DNA of 64,000 bases, from the NCBI GenBank assembly GCA_021234155.1, contig JAJEKV010000058.1, forward strand, positions 1,357,060 through 1,421,059, written 5' to 3'. Every line of letters starts with the position of its first letter. Within the stretch, counting starts at the first letter, position 1. This document shows positions 48,101 to 59,990 of this stretch, piece by piece. The notes beneath the pieces are model-generated. The model was not told the DNA's origin. It did no database searches and saw nothing but the letters and a program-made list of their open reading frames with translations. The position numbers and the translations under genes were made by a program. The DNA is from Isoetes taiwanensis. Taxonomy: Eukaryota; Streptophyta; Lycopodiopsida; Isoetales; Isoetaceae.

Positions 48101-49013
48101 TACAAGGTATCCAATAAAGCACGACCTGCTGCTACAGACTCTCGGTCCCACTGTTTGGCAAAACCTTCGATTGTCGCAATTGCATCCACTATGCTAGTCA
48201 TGCCACGATGTCGGCAGCCTTCTTGAAAGTCAACATTCTTTAAGAACTTTACATTCAAGTGAAAACACGTCCGTTCAAGCCGTCGCTGCTACAGGGGCTC
48301 GTCTAAAATGAATTGCTGATGGTGGTCTTAAACTGAGTTGTCTCTGAGACAGAACCGAAAAAGACTTGGAAGTGCCATAAATGCATCTGCATTCCAGTAA
48401 GCTCTATCCAACCAAGAGCTTGCGCGACGTCCACCAACTTGACCATTGCACCAAGTCAAGGCATCTTCACCATCAATCTCCGAGAGGTTGTAGTCATGGA
48501 GTAGACAGAGCCATTGCTGGCGTTCAAAATAAGACACCACTGTAGAGAAAGCCCCCAACCGATCAGACTCTATTTCCACCATATTAAGATCCCCAACAAG
48601 AAGCCATGAAATGTGGCAGCCCAAGCTGAGCATCTTCCCTCGCAAGGAGGCCCACAGTGAAGCTCTCTAATGGGGCCTGTTGTGGGTGTAAACATTAAAT
48701 AGACCATATTTAACACCTTGTTCCTGACATACAATTAGGGCTCAACGACCAAAACGATAAGCCTAAGTGAAGATGACTGGCAAGGAAGGAAGCCATGTTA
48801 TCACCACCCCTGCACTGGCAAAATCAGCTGCTGCGATAAGAACATTAAACCTTCGACCAATCATGTCTTCAAGCTTTGATACGTCTCCCTTACAACATTT
48901 GTGTTCTTGAAGACATACAAACTGGGCATCCAATCTCGATAAGTAGAGAGAAATGCGACTCTGCTTGAATGGGGAGGAGGCTATCACCTGAACATTCCAT
49001 GAAACTAACTATG
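45133..49013 (-). pseudogene. L1-type LINE ORF2 pseudogene with poly(A) tail
   Basis: Read on the minus strand, the parts come in the right order. The APE endonuclease starts at WNVQ (48988-48999), with VCLQEHK near 48900 and VGDLNM near 48575-48600. RT begins with KCPGLDGLPIEFFQEYW near 47640-47670. The first catalytic block DFAKAYDSVSWEF is at 47240-47278, the catalytic YADD at 46966-46977, and the KLLGIPVG...LSLAGRI region at 46650-46790. A C-terminal zinc knuckle (CPFC...ETLEHCLF) is near 45610-45660. The frame ends at 45346, and a 20-nt T-run at 45133-45152 is the poly(A) tail. Frameshifts and stops break it in several places, so it is inactive. ORF2 is close to full length; ORF1 is not directly upstream. 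Confidence 0.92.
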
Positions 49014-50153
49014 TGACATTCCAAAGACGATAATCGGTCCCTGGGGATCGCATACCATGCTTCGCCCAAACGCATACACGCCATCCCAACTGACGTGTGC
49101 GCCAACGTATAGCCAGGCGGGTAGCCCTAGGGGGCAACTTGCAAGGTATGTGCATTTATTAATGTGCACATTTACCAATGTGCACATTTATTAAGGTGCA
49201 CACCTTTCCATGTGGATACCTTTAGGCCACCTAGCCATTAAAGGCAAGTGGGCCATTCCCAATTATCCCACATGCCTAAAGGGATAATTGGAAACCCTAG
49301 CCCTAACCCCTTGTCTATTTAGGTAGGCGGAAACCCTAACTTGCCATTTTTCATCCATAGGGTTTTAGAGCTACTGCTTTGCCTTTTGCCTGTGAGTCAA
49401 AACCGCCTCCCGGACTTCTGTCTAAGCTTAATTGCACCATTAGTTTTCCTTGATTCGAAAGCAGTCAGGGATGGTCAACTTCGTGACATGAGGAGCAAGC
49501 CAAGGATCAGGTATTTAGCCAATTTAATTGTCTAAACCGTCTTCCAGTCATTGTATCAGTAGGTTTAGCCTATTAAATTGCCCATAGCAGCCACGTAGAT
49601 CTCTAGATACCAGACTCTAACTAAAGAACCTAACTCTATGATATAGATTTAGATCTAGTTCTTTAGTTCTTGTGTGATGTATATGGATGATGTATCTCTG
49701 TGAACCCCTTGTATTGGGAAGGGGGGGTAGAGGCCCTAAAGCTTGGTAGTAGATGCTCCTAGATTAGCCTCTCTAGCATACTGTAGTTGCGGCCTGTGCA
49801 CAAGAGCCACACCTGGTTGTGGGTGAAGGGGCCAGACTGGCTTATAAAGAGATTCGTGTCCTGACTCTTGAACGATCCCTCTGGTGTGTAAAGTCTGCCG
49901 GGGATCATTGTGACTAGGCCTAATGCCTTGCCACTGTGTGTGGGCAAGGCATGGGCTCGACACCCGTGGGGTGATGCGTCGCCCTCCAGTGGGTTCCAGT
50001 CGAATAAGGGCAGTGGCCCTCTAGTCACCTTAGTCGGCATGTAGATCTCTCGGAGGGAGAGATCCCTACCGCCCCATCGAACCGGGGAGATGCAACCCAG
50101 GAATAGCACCTTTGGCTATGCATCCGGCGGGCTACAGTCAGGTCCCAACACTT
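49014..50153 (-). mobile_element. LTR-like segment (one edge supported)
   Basis: On the minus strand it begins TGTTGGGACCTGACTG (from 50153), a common start for plant LTRs, and has CTTTATAAGCC near 49840 as a TATA-like site and (A)AACCCTA words near 49270-49350. The other edge is not fixed. The segment runs into the LINE at about 49013 without a readable duplication. The 116-aa minus ORF (49759-50109) has no known motif. I offer this as a possible solo LTR or LTR fragment only. Confidence 0.35.
49148..49202. repeat. TGTGCACA palindrome cluster
   Basis: Four copies or near copies of the palindrome TGTGCACA (GTGCA/TGCAC) lie within 55 bp, separated by ATTTATTA-like spacers. Confidence 0.8.
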
Positions 50154-50690
50154 TTCAGCCTACTCTGCAAAGTGTGCACAGGAGGGGCGGATGGAGTGGA
50201 CAACCCCAAGCCATGTTCTTATGCCAGCCAAATCTATTGCCATGAATTCTGTCTGCAAACTCTGGAGACCCAAGCCGTCAGTCATCCCCATGAGTCTGAG
50301 CCTTGGGTAGGATTCTCCATATGTCACAAGGCCCTAAAAATTAACTTCCATTAATAATCACTATGGAAACCACTATAAGCATGGTCTTTTATACATATAA
50401 TTCATAATGGCAATAAAAAACATATTCCGTTCATGCATTTGTAAAATCAATACTAGTTTGATCATAGCTCTTATACTATAAATGCTCTCAAGTTTTTTTC
50501 GCTAGTTCAAAAACCATGTTATAGTTTGCAAGTGTGTTATAGTTTTGCACATGGTTAGTTATTATGCTTGTTAATAATTGTCTATTATAATGGTTTATTC
50601 TATCGATTTTATTATATACTTATTTCAAACCTTAAAATCACTACTGATTTTGAGCATAGTTTTTAGTATTAACTAGTAATTCTCCTTTCG
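50154..50690. other. No gene recognised
   Basis: The plus-strand ORF at 50112-50354 crosses the LTR-like edge and has no motif. The rest is AT-rich and without pattern. Confidence 0.4.
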
Positions 50691-51262
50691 GATCCTTAAA
50701 GGAAATCTTTATCCAATGGGCCCCCAACCTTTCCAGGCTGTATCCCATACCCCACAGACCCTATCAATTCTTCCCCTTCCTCAAGATGCTTGCCCTTGTG
50801 GAACACACCAATGTTGCCACTAGGAATTGAACAATGGGCTTTGATACCAAATGTTATGCACTAGCACCTTTAGCGGTAACCAACGCACCAAAAGGGCGGA
50901 TCCTTTAAAGAAATCGTTATCCAATGGGCCCCAACCTTTCTAGGTTTTATCCCATCCCCTTTCTCGAGATGCTTGCCCTCAAGCATGTGGAACACACTAA
51001 TGTTCCCACAAGGAGACCCTTCAAGGAAATCATTATCCAATGGGCCCCATATTTTCAGGCTTTATCCTATACCCATAGACTATATATCATTCCTTCCCTT
51101 CCTCAAGATGCTTGCCCTCAAGCATATGGAACACACCAATATTGCCCACGAGGAATTGAATCATGGGCTCTGATACTAAATGTTACGCACTAGCACCTTT
51201 AGTGATAACCAACACACTAAATGGACAGATCCTTCAAAGAAATTATTATTCAATGGGTCCCA
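50691..51262 (-). repeat. Tandem units carrying a tRNA-Met primer-site motif
   Basis: Four units start with GGATCCTT-like/CTTCAAGGAAAT words at about 50691, 50898, 51018 and 51227 (steps of 207, 120 and 209). On the minus strand the two long units contain TGGTATCAAAGC (about 50840-50851) and TAGTATCAGAGC (about 51163-51174), matching the TGGTATCAGAGC primer site used with initiator tRNA-Met. Just outside lies TAACA, like an LTR end. They also share TTGAGGGCAAGCATCTTGAG. They look like rearranged LTR/primer-site fragments amplified in tandem. Confidence 0.65.
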
Positions 51263-52456
51263 ATCTTTCTAAGCTTTATAGCATGATACTTAAATGCAGT
51301 TATAAACTTATGCTATATACATCAATATAGATCAGTAAATCATTGAGTTTCTCAGTAGATCATTTGACTTAGATGCATTCAAGTTTCACAGTAGATTAGT
51401 GCCCATAATTCTAAACATAGAAGTTATATCTAGTATACTTTCTTATTAATTGCTAATGCATGTTATTACTAGGAATCCAAGTTGATAAACTATGCAAGAC
51501 ACATTTCTACATAGGAGGTGCAGCATTGTAGACATGGCTAAAACATTATTTGATTCATCAATTGAGCATAACTGTTACAACACATAGCTTTGGTTTCAGC
51601 GCAATCTTAGAATACAAGATAACGTTCTAGACAGAAGCTGCAAAAAATCCTGTACTGTGGAGTACTAAGGTCAATTTGTGATCATCTCCTTATAATTCAA
51701 ATAAATTGTCCCTCTACTATGCTTTGGGCAATGGTCGAGAGAGAAAAGGGGATTTGTACTTATTTTTTTCTTTGTTTAGTGGTTCCCATTTAGAAATGAG
51801 TGTGCCTTCTTTCCGAGATCATAAAAATCAGATTAATAGAATCTATGACCAGTTTTGAGAAGTCAATGAATTTGCACGAAGTTGCTTTACAAAATTGTTG
51901 AAATCTCTCATGCATTTGCTCTGATGCAGATAATATGCTCTGGGTAGTTAAAATTTCCAGTTTTCCTTTGCTTGCTAGATTAAGGCATGAGGCAATGCCG
52001 TGACCTTCCTCTTTGAGGCCGAACCAAATGCAGATCATTTTGTTAGTCTTAAATATATGGTTCGGATTGTAGGAGCCACACAATTTTTCTTTTGAGGCAG
52101 CTGGAAAGCTTTCATTTCCACAGTTGTTTTCCTTTCATTTCTAAGATGCTACAATATGGCAGGTTTATTTGGGGCCATGCATTGCTCTTTTTAACAAGTA
52201 TATTATTACGAAGTGTTTTTTTGTACGTAGGTCTGAGGTGTATATTCCTCTGAGATCTAAAATATTTCAAATAATATGCTAGGATCCAGTGATCCCATTA
52301 AACCCATGGCAAACATTTTGTGTGAATCAAAATGAAGATGCTCCATAACATTTTCTTCTATCATTTTAGGGCTTTGTTTTTGTGTTCAATTTAGGGTTTT
52401 CATTTTCACGTTGTTTTTTGGCGCTGGAATGAAATGATTTTTGGCGCTGGAGCAGG
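51263..52456. other. No gene recognised
   Basis: The 97-codon minus ORF at 51790-52083 has no motif. The rest is AT-rich. No repeats were noticed. Confidence 0.4.
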
Positions 52457-53830
52457 AATGAATGGCTTCGTGCCAGGCGATGGAGGCGCCCATCTCGGGT
52501 CGTAGCGATGCTGCTAATGGCAGCGGCACTTTTGCCTCTGAATTTGAAACACTCTCTTTTTCAGACACTCTTGCTTTTCCTCTTGCGTCTGGCTATGGCA
52601 TTGATCCAAAATGCGGGGCGGCAATAGCAGCTTTTTTGAAGTCATGAGAGTCTGGAAGCTTTGATAGTAGCAACTAATAAACAAAATCGTGGTGTTCCTT
52701 GGAGGAGCAGGTAATGATGCAAGCTTATCAGTTTTGAGTCTTATGCTATTGAACATGTTATCATTTATGCATTTAATTTATTTGATTTTGAATATGGAAT
52801 TTCTAGGCCGAAGAATGTTTGAAACGCGAGAAAGAGAGGGTTGGAACAAACGTTGTTAGAGGTATGACTGTGCAACTTTTTTTACAACAATTGGTTTTCT
52901 GTTCCACGTTTGATAGCTTAGATACCTAGAGTGATAAAGTCTGAGGCATCAGGGTTTGGGGTTATAATTTTCCTGAATTGATCTTGTTTGATCTTCCTCT
53001 GCCACTGCATGCATATAACACAATGGCAGCAACTAGGAGAGGCCGTCTGGTTCCCTCACTAAAATCGTTCCTAGTTTCTTCTGATGCAGCTGGATCATTT
53101 GATTTGAGCTTTGCTTTACAAGGTATCTGTTAAATTATACCAGTAGGTGAACTTGCTTAAAGTTCCTTCCTTATGTCTGCCCTATATACTCTTTAATCTA
53201 TTTTATGCAGAGGAACTACCTTTGCAGAGACCCTTTGCCTTCATTCCTCTAGTTTGAGCACAGGAACTACCCTTGAAGTAACAAATGCTTAAGGAATTTT
53301 TTGTGCGTTCCTATCCGTCATACATGGTGTATTGAAAAGCTTCTTCTTATTCAACTCCTTGAAGATGATGGATGTAGGTGGAACAAACTTGTGGGGCAAT
53401 TTATTAACTTGTTTTACGCCCTTCTATCTATGTGACAGAACTGTTCTAGACAAGTCTGTGTTTTAGATTTATCTGAAGATCTTATTCATAATATACACTT
53501 TCCTATCTTCTCCTTTTATAAAAACTAGGGTAGTGTTGTGTTTTAAATGCAGATAGAGTTCTGTAGATACCTAAGACTCTAAGACTCTGCGTATATACTA
53601 TCTATGCCTCTCTAGAAGTGTGAAACACTTGAGGAAATGCTTAAGGAATAATCCTTCGCTCATGTCGTAAAGGAAAGCCTCTTCATTCATCTTTCATTTG
53701 CAGATGGTGGATCCAGGTGGGACAAATCCGGAGGGCAAAATGGTGAATGACTTGTGCTTGTTTGATGAGAGTGGCTACGACATGCCTTTGCATGGATTGA
53801 GTTTTAGGATGGATTTTGTACTTTAGGCAT
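52457..53830 (+). other. Possible decayed gene or non-coding transcript unit
   Basis: Gene-like pieces occur in order but do not join into one frame. They are a 61-codon ORF with a balanced composition (52462-52647), an exon-like piece AEECLKREKERVGTNVV between a TTCTAG acceptor and a GTATGA donor (52807-52860), and an ATG frame MAATRRGRLVPSLKSFLV ending at a CAAG|GTATCT site (53023-53125). Two diverged copies of one segment follow (about 53275-53420 and 53630-53750), each with GATGGATGTAGGTGG-like and GGGCAA words. I cannot build a complete product. Confidence 0.3.
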
Positions 53831-54792
53831 CTATTACTGCTTTTTTAGAAATTAACATTGCTCAAATTTAAATGAAGGGATGAATTAGCTGGGTAGGGAA
53901 TCAAGCTAGAATGATTGAATCATTGGAGTAAATTCAAATAAGCCAGTTCAATGCCATTAAAGGGATTAGACTGGTTCTCGGATTGGATTGGTTCTGTATA
54001 GTATAGATGAAATGAATTCATGGACACTAGTTCAATGTTATTTATGGGAGTTGGCTTTCTCAAGGTTCGATTCCTTGGTCCCATAGAATAAATTAAGTGT
54101 CTTAAACCATTCATATTCACATGCTTACCACTAAAGTATGTTATATGTACAAACAATACCTATAAACCACTACATTGTATACCATATATATCATATGTAC
54201 AAACCATGCCTATGAAACACTATTGTACAATGTCACCACCATTGTAAAGCAAAGAAGATAGATGTGGTAAAATATTGTGTCACAAAACATGTCGTACTAA
54301 GCAATATTATACATCATATACTTAAAGTAGGAATAGGGATCAGCTAGACTTAGCATGTTAGAAAGCAATATTATACATCATATACTTAAAGTAGGAATAG
54401 GGATTGGCTAGACTTAGCATGTTAGAAAGCTATATTCGTTTATCATGCTATCAAATTGTATTAATGAACCATATTGCATAAGCATACACACTTATTGTGG
54501 TACAAAATAATGTTTGTTTCTCACACTATTAGATCATAGCAATGAACTATACTGCATAACCACACATGGTTTGTAAAATTTTTGGCCCACAAGCTGATAT
54601 TGGTTTAAATGTATGGCTTTCACCAGCAAACTATGGTTAAAGAGTCATACTGATTCGATTTTGGGCACCTTGTGTGTATCGTGCTGATCTCTGTCTATGC
54701 AGATGTTGATGTACCACCCTTCGAGGTGGATATGTGATGATGTTGTATACTGACATGTATGTTTACGCTTCCGCAGCTAGGTAGGCCCTGAG
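53831..54792. other. Non-coding; recent tandem duplication inside
   Basis: Apart from the duplication at 54301-54428, no ORF or element is supported. Six bases before 54793 (CCTGAG) are the probable target duplication of the next element. Confidence 0.45.
54301..54428. repeat. 64-bp tandem duplication
   Basis: Two adjacent 64-bp copies (GCAATATTATACATCATATA ... TAGCATGTTAGAAA) differ at two or three positions only, so the event is recent. Confidence 0.95.
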
Positions 54793-55285
54793 CAGTGTGG
54801 GAAATTCAACTTATTTATTGTATTTTTTATGACACGCTTTTTAAGATTGAATGTGTCAATTGACACACTTCTAAATTTTTTGTGTCTCATTTGACGCATT
54901 GTGAACACCATTGACACACTTTTTTTTACTTTTATCAAATGAAGAAAATAGATTACAATATGAATTTTGCTATGAAATATAAGATTATATAAATATAAGG
55001 AAAATGAAAAATTCTATTGAATATTAATTCTTCTTGCATTATTAAGTATACACATACATTAAGCCTTGTACAGACAACTCTTGTGTATTTGGGGCTCTAA
55101 TTTTTTTTTGACACACTTAATATTCTTAAGTGTGTCAAATGACGCATTTAAAAAATTTTAAAGTCTCTTTTGAAGCATTTTATCAAACTATATATTCTCT
55201 TTTGACACATTTTCCCTACGGAAAATGTCTCTTTGACACATTTTTTTGCTTTTGACACCCTCTGGGGTGTCAAATTCCCACACTG
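54793..55285. mobile_element. 493-bp non-autonomous DNA transposon, CAGTGTGGGAA ends
   Basis: Terminal inverted repeats are CAGTGTGGGAA on both ends (11 of 11). The 6-bp duplication CCTGAG flanks it (54787-54792 and 55286-55291). Inside, TTTGACACA/TGTGTCAAATGACGC words recur in both orientations and include the perfect palindrome GTGTCAATTGACAC (about 54857-54870). CAGTG-type ends suggest hAT, but hAT normally gives 8 bp. It has no ORF. Confidence 0.85.
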
Positions 55286-55439
55286 CCTGAGGGAGACGGG
55301 GTAAAATGACCCCTTCACTCTTCCCACTGGAACTCATTACGGTTGCAGTGATATGTGGAGGGCCCTGTATCAGCATGGAGCTGGTATGGGGGATCAACTC
55401 CTGTTTGTATACGGTGAGTGCACCGTATACGATTAGGGG

Positions 55440-56560
55440 ACGTCACAAACTGCATTGACCTTGTGATGGGGCCAATTCAAATGAGATCGTTGGTGTCTCA
55501 AGGGACTTTGAGGATGTTTCCTGGGAATCTGGCATGGCAGTAACCTCATCAACCAAATCAGCCTGCTGCAGCGGGAGCAATAGGAGGAGCAGTGCTACAT
55601 GAAGCATGAACTGAGGGCTGGGATGCAGAGAAATTAGACCCCTTAGCTGATTTTCGTAGTTGACGAAGAGCCGGTGGATGTTTTGGTAGTGGGTGGATGC
55701 CACGCCGATCAATGTCCATATACTGTCTACGAGCCTCTTCAATTTGCTCTTGAGATCTCTAAATTTCAGCCAGTCTCAACATTTGGTGATCCAGAGACTG
55801 AGGTGGGGGAGCTGCAACTGGAAGAGCAAGGGGGGCAGTTACAGGCACATGGATGTGAGATATATCCATTGAGGTGGGAGCTGATCTAGGAGCATGGAGT
55901 GCCGGAGGAGCAGATGGAGGACCCTATTGGTGAACCCTGCGATATTGAGCAAAAAGAGGGGTTTCGGGAAACATGAGAGCTAGCTCAGGACCATTCAACA
56001 AGGGCAGGTTAAACGGAAAGAACATGGGCCCGCTCTGGACAACAATTGTTTGAGGCAAATCACGATGAATGGGCCTTGCAAACACAAATCTTGGTGATGC
56101 CATTGGTTATGGAGTGTTGCAAATGGAGTCCAATCTCATTACCAATGGCAGAAATGAACTTGGAATCTTGTAGCTCTGGAAGAAAATCTTCAATGGCAAA
56201 CCAGAAGGGGGCATATAAGGCATCTGGCTTAGCTGACAGGAACATACTGCTAGAGCAAGAAGTGCTTCCAAAGAGGATCAACACCTCGTTCTATGAGTTG
56301 AGTAGCCGGCTCAGGAGATTCAAACATCAGAAGAAAGCAATGTTGATCCTTTGCCACAAGCTTGATAGATTGATAAACCCTATTTTGACCAAGGGCATCT
56401 CAGGAAATTATCAAAACTCAAGGCTATGTGGTAAAATGTGTCTAAACATAAGGGTATTTTGTAATTTTTCCATATCGAGATTCAGAAGCAAAGAGAAAAA
56501 GGGGATACATATCTATTACGTTCACACATCAGTATATGTGACGAGCCTGCCGAGTTGACC
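55440..56560 (-). pseudogene. LINE ORF1-like remnant (DUF4283-like)
   Basis: The minus frame at 56060-56284 reads APFWFAIEDFLPEL, FISAIGNEIGLHLQHSITN and GITKICV. After a frameshift near 56070 it continues as FARPIHRDLPQTIVVQSG. The spacing of W/F, AIGN-IG, T and R-LP matches the DUF4283 domain at the start of plant LINE ORF1 (gag-like) proteins. A Pro-rich stretch and a helical RSQEQIEEARRQYMDIDRRG follow, broken by stops near 55760-55940. It lies upstream, on the same strand, of the LINE ORF2 at 45-49 kb, but 6.4 kb away. Confidence 0.6.
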
Positions 56561-57570
56561 CTCCTGACAACTCTGGATCTTGTCAACTCATGTAATTCTA
56601 GATTTATAATATTGGTGAAAAATTGAATCTTCCTTTGCTTGACATTTGAACCATTCTTATATTTCCATTATCCATTATGAACAATATAAATCCAGAGAAA
56701 TTATATAATCCACAATATTCTCAATATACGCAATATCAAACTGAGCAAATCAAGATCTCAGTCATGATCTCGACTACATTGCTGCCATCAAATTGACAGC
56801 TGCCTTGTGGATTAACACATGCATTTAATGGGGTTAGTCCTCGTGATTAAGTGGGGATCCCTGGCTGCCACTGCATGCATGGAAATACTCTGAAAATCTT
56901 GGATATAAGAACATAAACACAAGCAAAGACACCAGATCCTATGTGAGTACAGTGCTAGACAAGGACATCATGATCAAATGAAATACAACAATGAGCATCA
57001 GAAATAAAGAATATAGCCAAAATACCAAAACATCATAACCATAGCTCTGGAACAATGGGAAGCTCAACCAACCTACATGCAGGCCCTGTTAGCAGAAACA
57101 TGCCTAGCCAGCTCACATTCCGAGCCCTGTAGCAGTAGTGGTGGGCTGAAACTCGTATGCGCATACCCATCCTAGCCCTCGTCTGGCACTGGAGGACCTC
57201 TTACCATGGAGTCATAGAGGTGACGTAGCATCCTTGCCATGAGAACTATGCTCGATGTCACAGAGTACAAGAATACCACAGAGAAACACAGATGAATATG
57301 AGCATGCCGGAGCAATCTAGGCCACCGAACCTAGAAGCCTGACCCTGGAGGATCCAAGAGATATCAAAATACCAAAGACATAGGTGATACAATACCAAAG
57401 ACCAAGATATGTGATGTTCATTAGATATTTACTATTTGCATGTGCCTAGAAGATCAATTCTCAATGATGCCCATGATCCCAATCAATGTCGCAATAGCTT
57501 GTCCATAAGCAAAAGCTTACCCATATCCTTTACATGTAATTTCTTTGCCAAGGTTACTCATACATCCAAA
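56561..57570. other. No gene recognised
   Basis: No ORF with motif. There are short direct words (AATACCAAAGAC) near 57370-57405. It may be old LTR-element sequence, but no edges were found. Confidence 0.4.
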
Positions 57571-58320
57571 CACTACAAGAGAATAATCAATCTAGGTCAC
57601 TAGTTTCATCATTTATTTGCTTAAAAATTCACTTATTTTTTAGATTTTGATACAATAAGCGAAGATAGCTGTTAATGAAATCATATCATCTATATCGTCA
57701 CTTGTAGCATCACCAATAACAACAGTTGTAGTATCATAGTTTATAGCATTGTGGTGGCATACTAGTGTTATTTATAGCATCATTTATAGTTGTACTTATA
57801 ATATCATGCATTTTGTCCTTATGGTGCTATACTAGTGGTAGTGCCAGCTATAGGATCACATGTATTGCTATAGTTATATATCATTCATAATGTCACCAGG
57901 AGTGCTATAATAGTGACAGCTATAGCATCACCTATACTACTATAATTAAATAAATCATAATATCAACACGAGCGTCATCCTTATTCTAACATGATTAGTA
58001 TCAGATGTAGCATCACCGACATCATCCTTTGTATCATCCTTTTTACATGATTAGTATCAGATGTAGCATCATCAAGAATGCCACATATAATACCACGTGG
58101 AAGTTATGATTGTATCATTATTAATGTCAAATATAATATCGTGTATTGTTACAAGTTAGACCGTAACTATATCAAATATAGTTTCACGTTTTCCACCACC
58201 TATAACACCATCTATAAGGCCAATTTTATCTTATTCCTAAACTTATAGTGTCAATCGTAATATCATAAGTCACACATAATGTCAACGAGGATTTCGCCTC
58301 GAGTAATATTTTGTACGTGA
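57571..58320. mobile_element. CACTA-like left end and TATAGCATCA-rich body
   Basis: CACTACAAGAGAA at 57571 matches the usual start of plant CACTA elements. The following 700 bp are filled with degenerate TATAGTATCA/TATAGCATCA/AATGTCA words, the type of internal repeat seen in such elements. The matching right end (TTCTTGTAGTG) was not found, so the copy is truncated or the call is wrong. Confidence 0.35.
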
Positions 58321-59990
58321 TTTGCATTATTTATTAAGGCATTCATTATTTCTATAATATTATATTGCAAATAAAAATAATAAGTACAAAAAGCTTTTGA
58401 TTTATGAAATAAAAAGTTTTTGCTCAAGCAAAAAATTTATATTAAAAAGATTCAAATATTCCAGATAAACATTTCTCGAAGATCCCAACAAAAGATCCCA
58501 ACACAAATTCGGTTATCATATCCAGCCATCTCATACTTTTACTCTTTACCTTGCAATGTACTCCTTGAACATACGATATAGAGCAAAATATAAGTTCCAT
58601 CCATGACTTAGACAACTCTAAAGCTAAGATATGTTGTCTGCTATATTAGCATAGAACTGTCTCAAAGCTTTAGCAAGATCTATTTAGCTTCATGAGAGCT
58701 TGTACAGATATATCGGCTCAGCAGATAACAAAGCTTACACCATTTTCGAATTTGCATCCGAACTTTATGTACAGCAAGATCAATGACATTTTGAAAATAA
58801 TAAACTCTTAAATACTCTTGCTGTATGAAATACTTCTTCCAGCATCCAATATAAGTTGCTCCTTGAGCGTAACTAAGCATATTACCACAGCTTGCAACAA
58901 CGATCGAAGTAGCCGCTGGAAAACATCACTGGCTCTAGCATGCCATATGTATCAGACGTCTCCATATGTGTCGGACTTTTTGCTAGATTTGGTAAGCAGC
59001 ATCAACACAGCACCTGGAGTCATAAACCCACCTGTTATAAGCCAATCCAGGACATTGTTTAAGCAAGGCTGCAGCGGCCAAGAATATCCCAACTTGCAAT
59101 CCAAAAATTCTACCCAAGATGGTACTATTGATCTTCAAGGTTCTGGGAGCATCAGATTGTCCTTTTCATATCAAGTCAAAATTAGACTGCTATAATTCAG
59201 CCATGCCATTTGTACTATTCTTCTGTTGGGGCATCATTTATGCTATTCTTATGCAAAATGAATTTTCCAGCCCTTGTTGAATAAGTTAAAAGGCTTGCAT
59301 GGCAACCACCATAGTGCTTAAGGGAATAAAAGGCAGCACCACAAGCGCTTTTATCAAATCAAATCAATTCAATTTATCTTCAAGGAAGCTCTTCTTTCAT
59401 CTTTAGTGGGTAGAATCACATCATACCTTTTATCGTTAGTGGGTAAGGAATCACAATTACACTGGTTATCATTTTTACAGATCTCACAAAATCCTCCTTT
59501 ACGAAACTCCTCGGAAGTTGGAAGCTCGCCTTGTTGCAGAATTGGGCAAGTCCTTGAGTGCCTGGCTGCGTTCCAAGAGCTAGATATAATTCCATATTTT
59601 CTTTGCCATGAAGGGATCAGGAATCTATGTGTGGGTGAGTAGGTGTGTAGTTGACGTTGAACCACTCTTCAAAGATACAAACTAGTCAAGTTGCATATTA
59701 TTTTTCTGCTGGCTAATGTCTGTGCAGTTCCTTTCTTGTTTTCCATTTTTTCCTAGTGGTATATGCTATTCTGATTACGGATTTTTCAGAGCCAAAATCA
59801 GTTTTCACAATATGCGAATAAGTGAAATCATTGTTGGCAACCATGTGGGGACAAACAACGCACTGAGGACATGTCTTTTCTTATGAATTAGTCCTGAAAA
59901 CATAATATGTGAAAACGTGCTTACATCCACGAGAGATATTCCTATAATGTGTACATAGGTATGGCAATCTGAAGGACAGAGAAACAAGGT
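58321..59990. other. Intergenic before the LRR gene; possible faint paralogue
   Basis: The plus frame 58818-59195 ends with STQDGTIDLQGSGS, which recalls VQDGAIDLHCFG in the LRR protein at 60445. The rest does not align, so this may be chance or a very old fragment. The ORFs at 59369-59665 (minus) and 59406-59642 (plus) overlap and neither has a known domain. Confidence 0.35.

Noticed and set aside
49759-50109. 116-codon minus-strand ORF
   Set aside because: No motif; it lies wholly in the LTR-like segment, where open frames can be non-coding.
54060-54085. B-box-like AGGTTCGATTCC
   Set aside because: No A box or tRNA fold around it; a lone match is not enough.
56046-56558. 170-codon plus-strand ORF
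   Set aside because: It is antisense to the better-supported DUF4283-like remnant and has no motif of its own.
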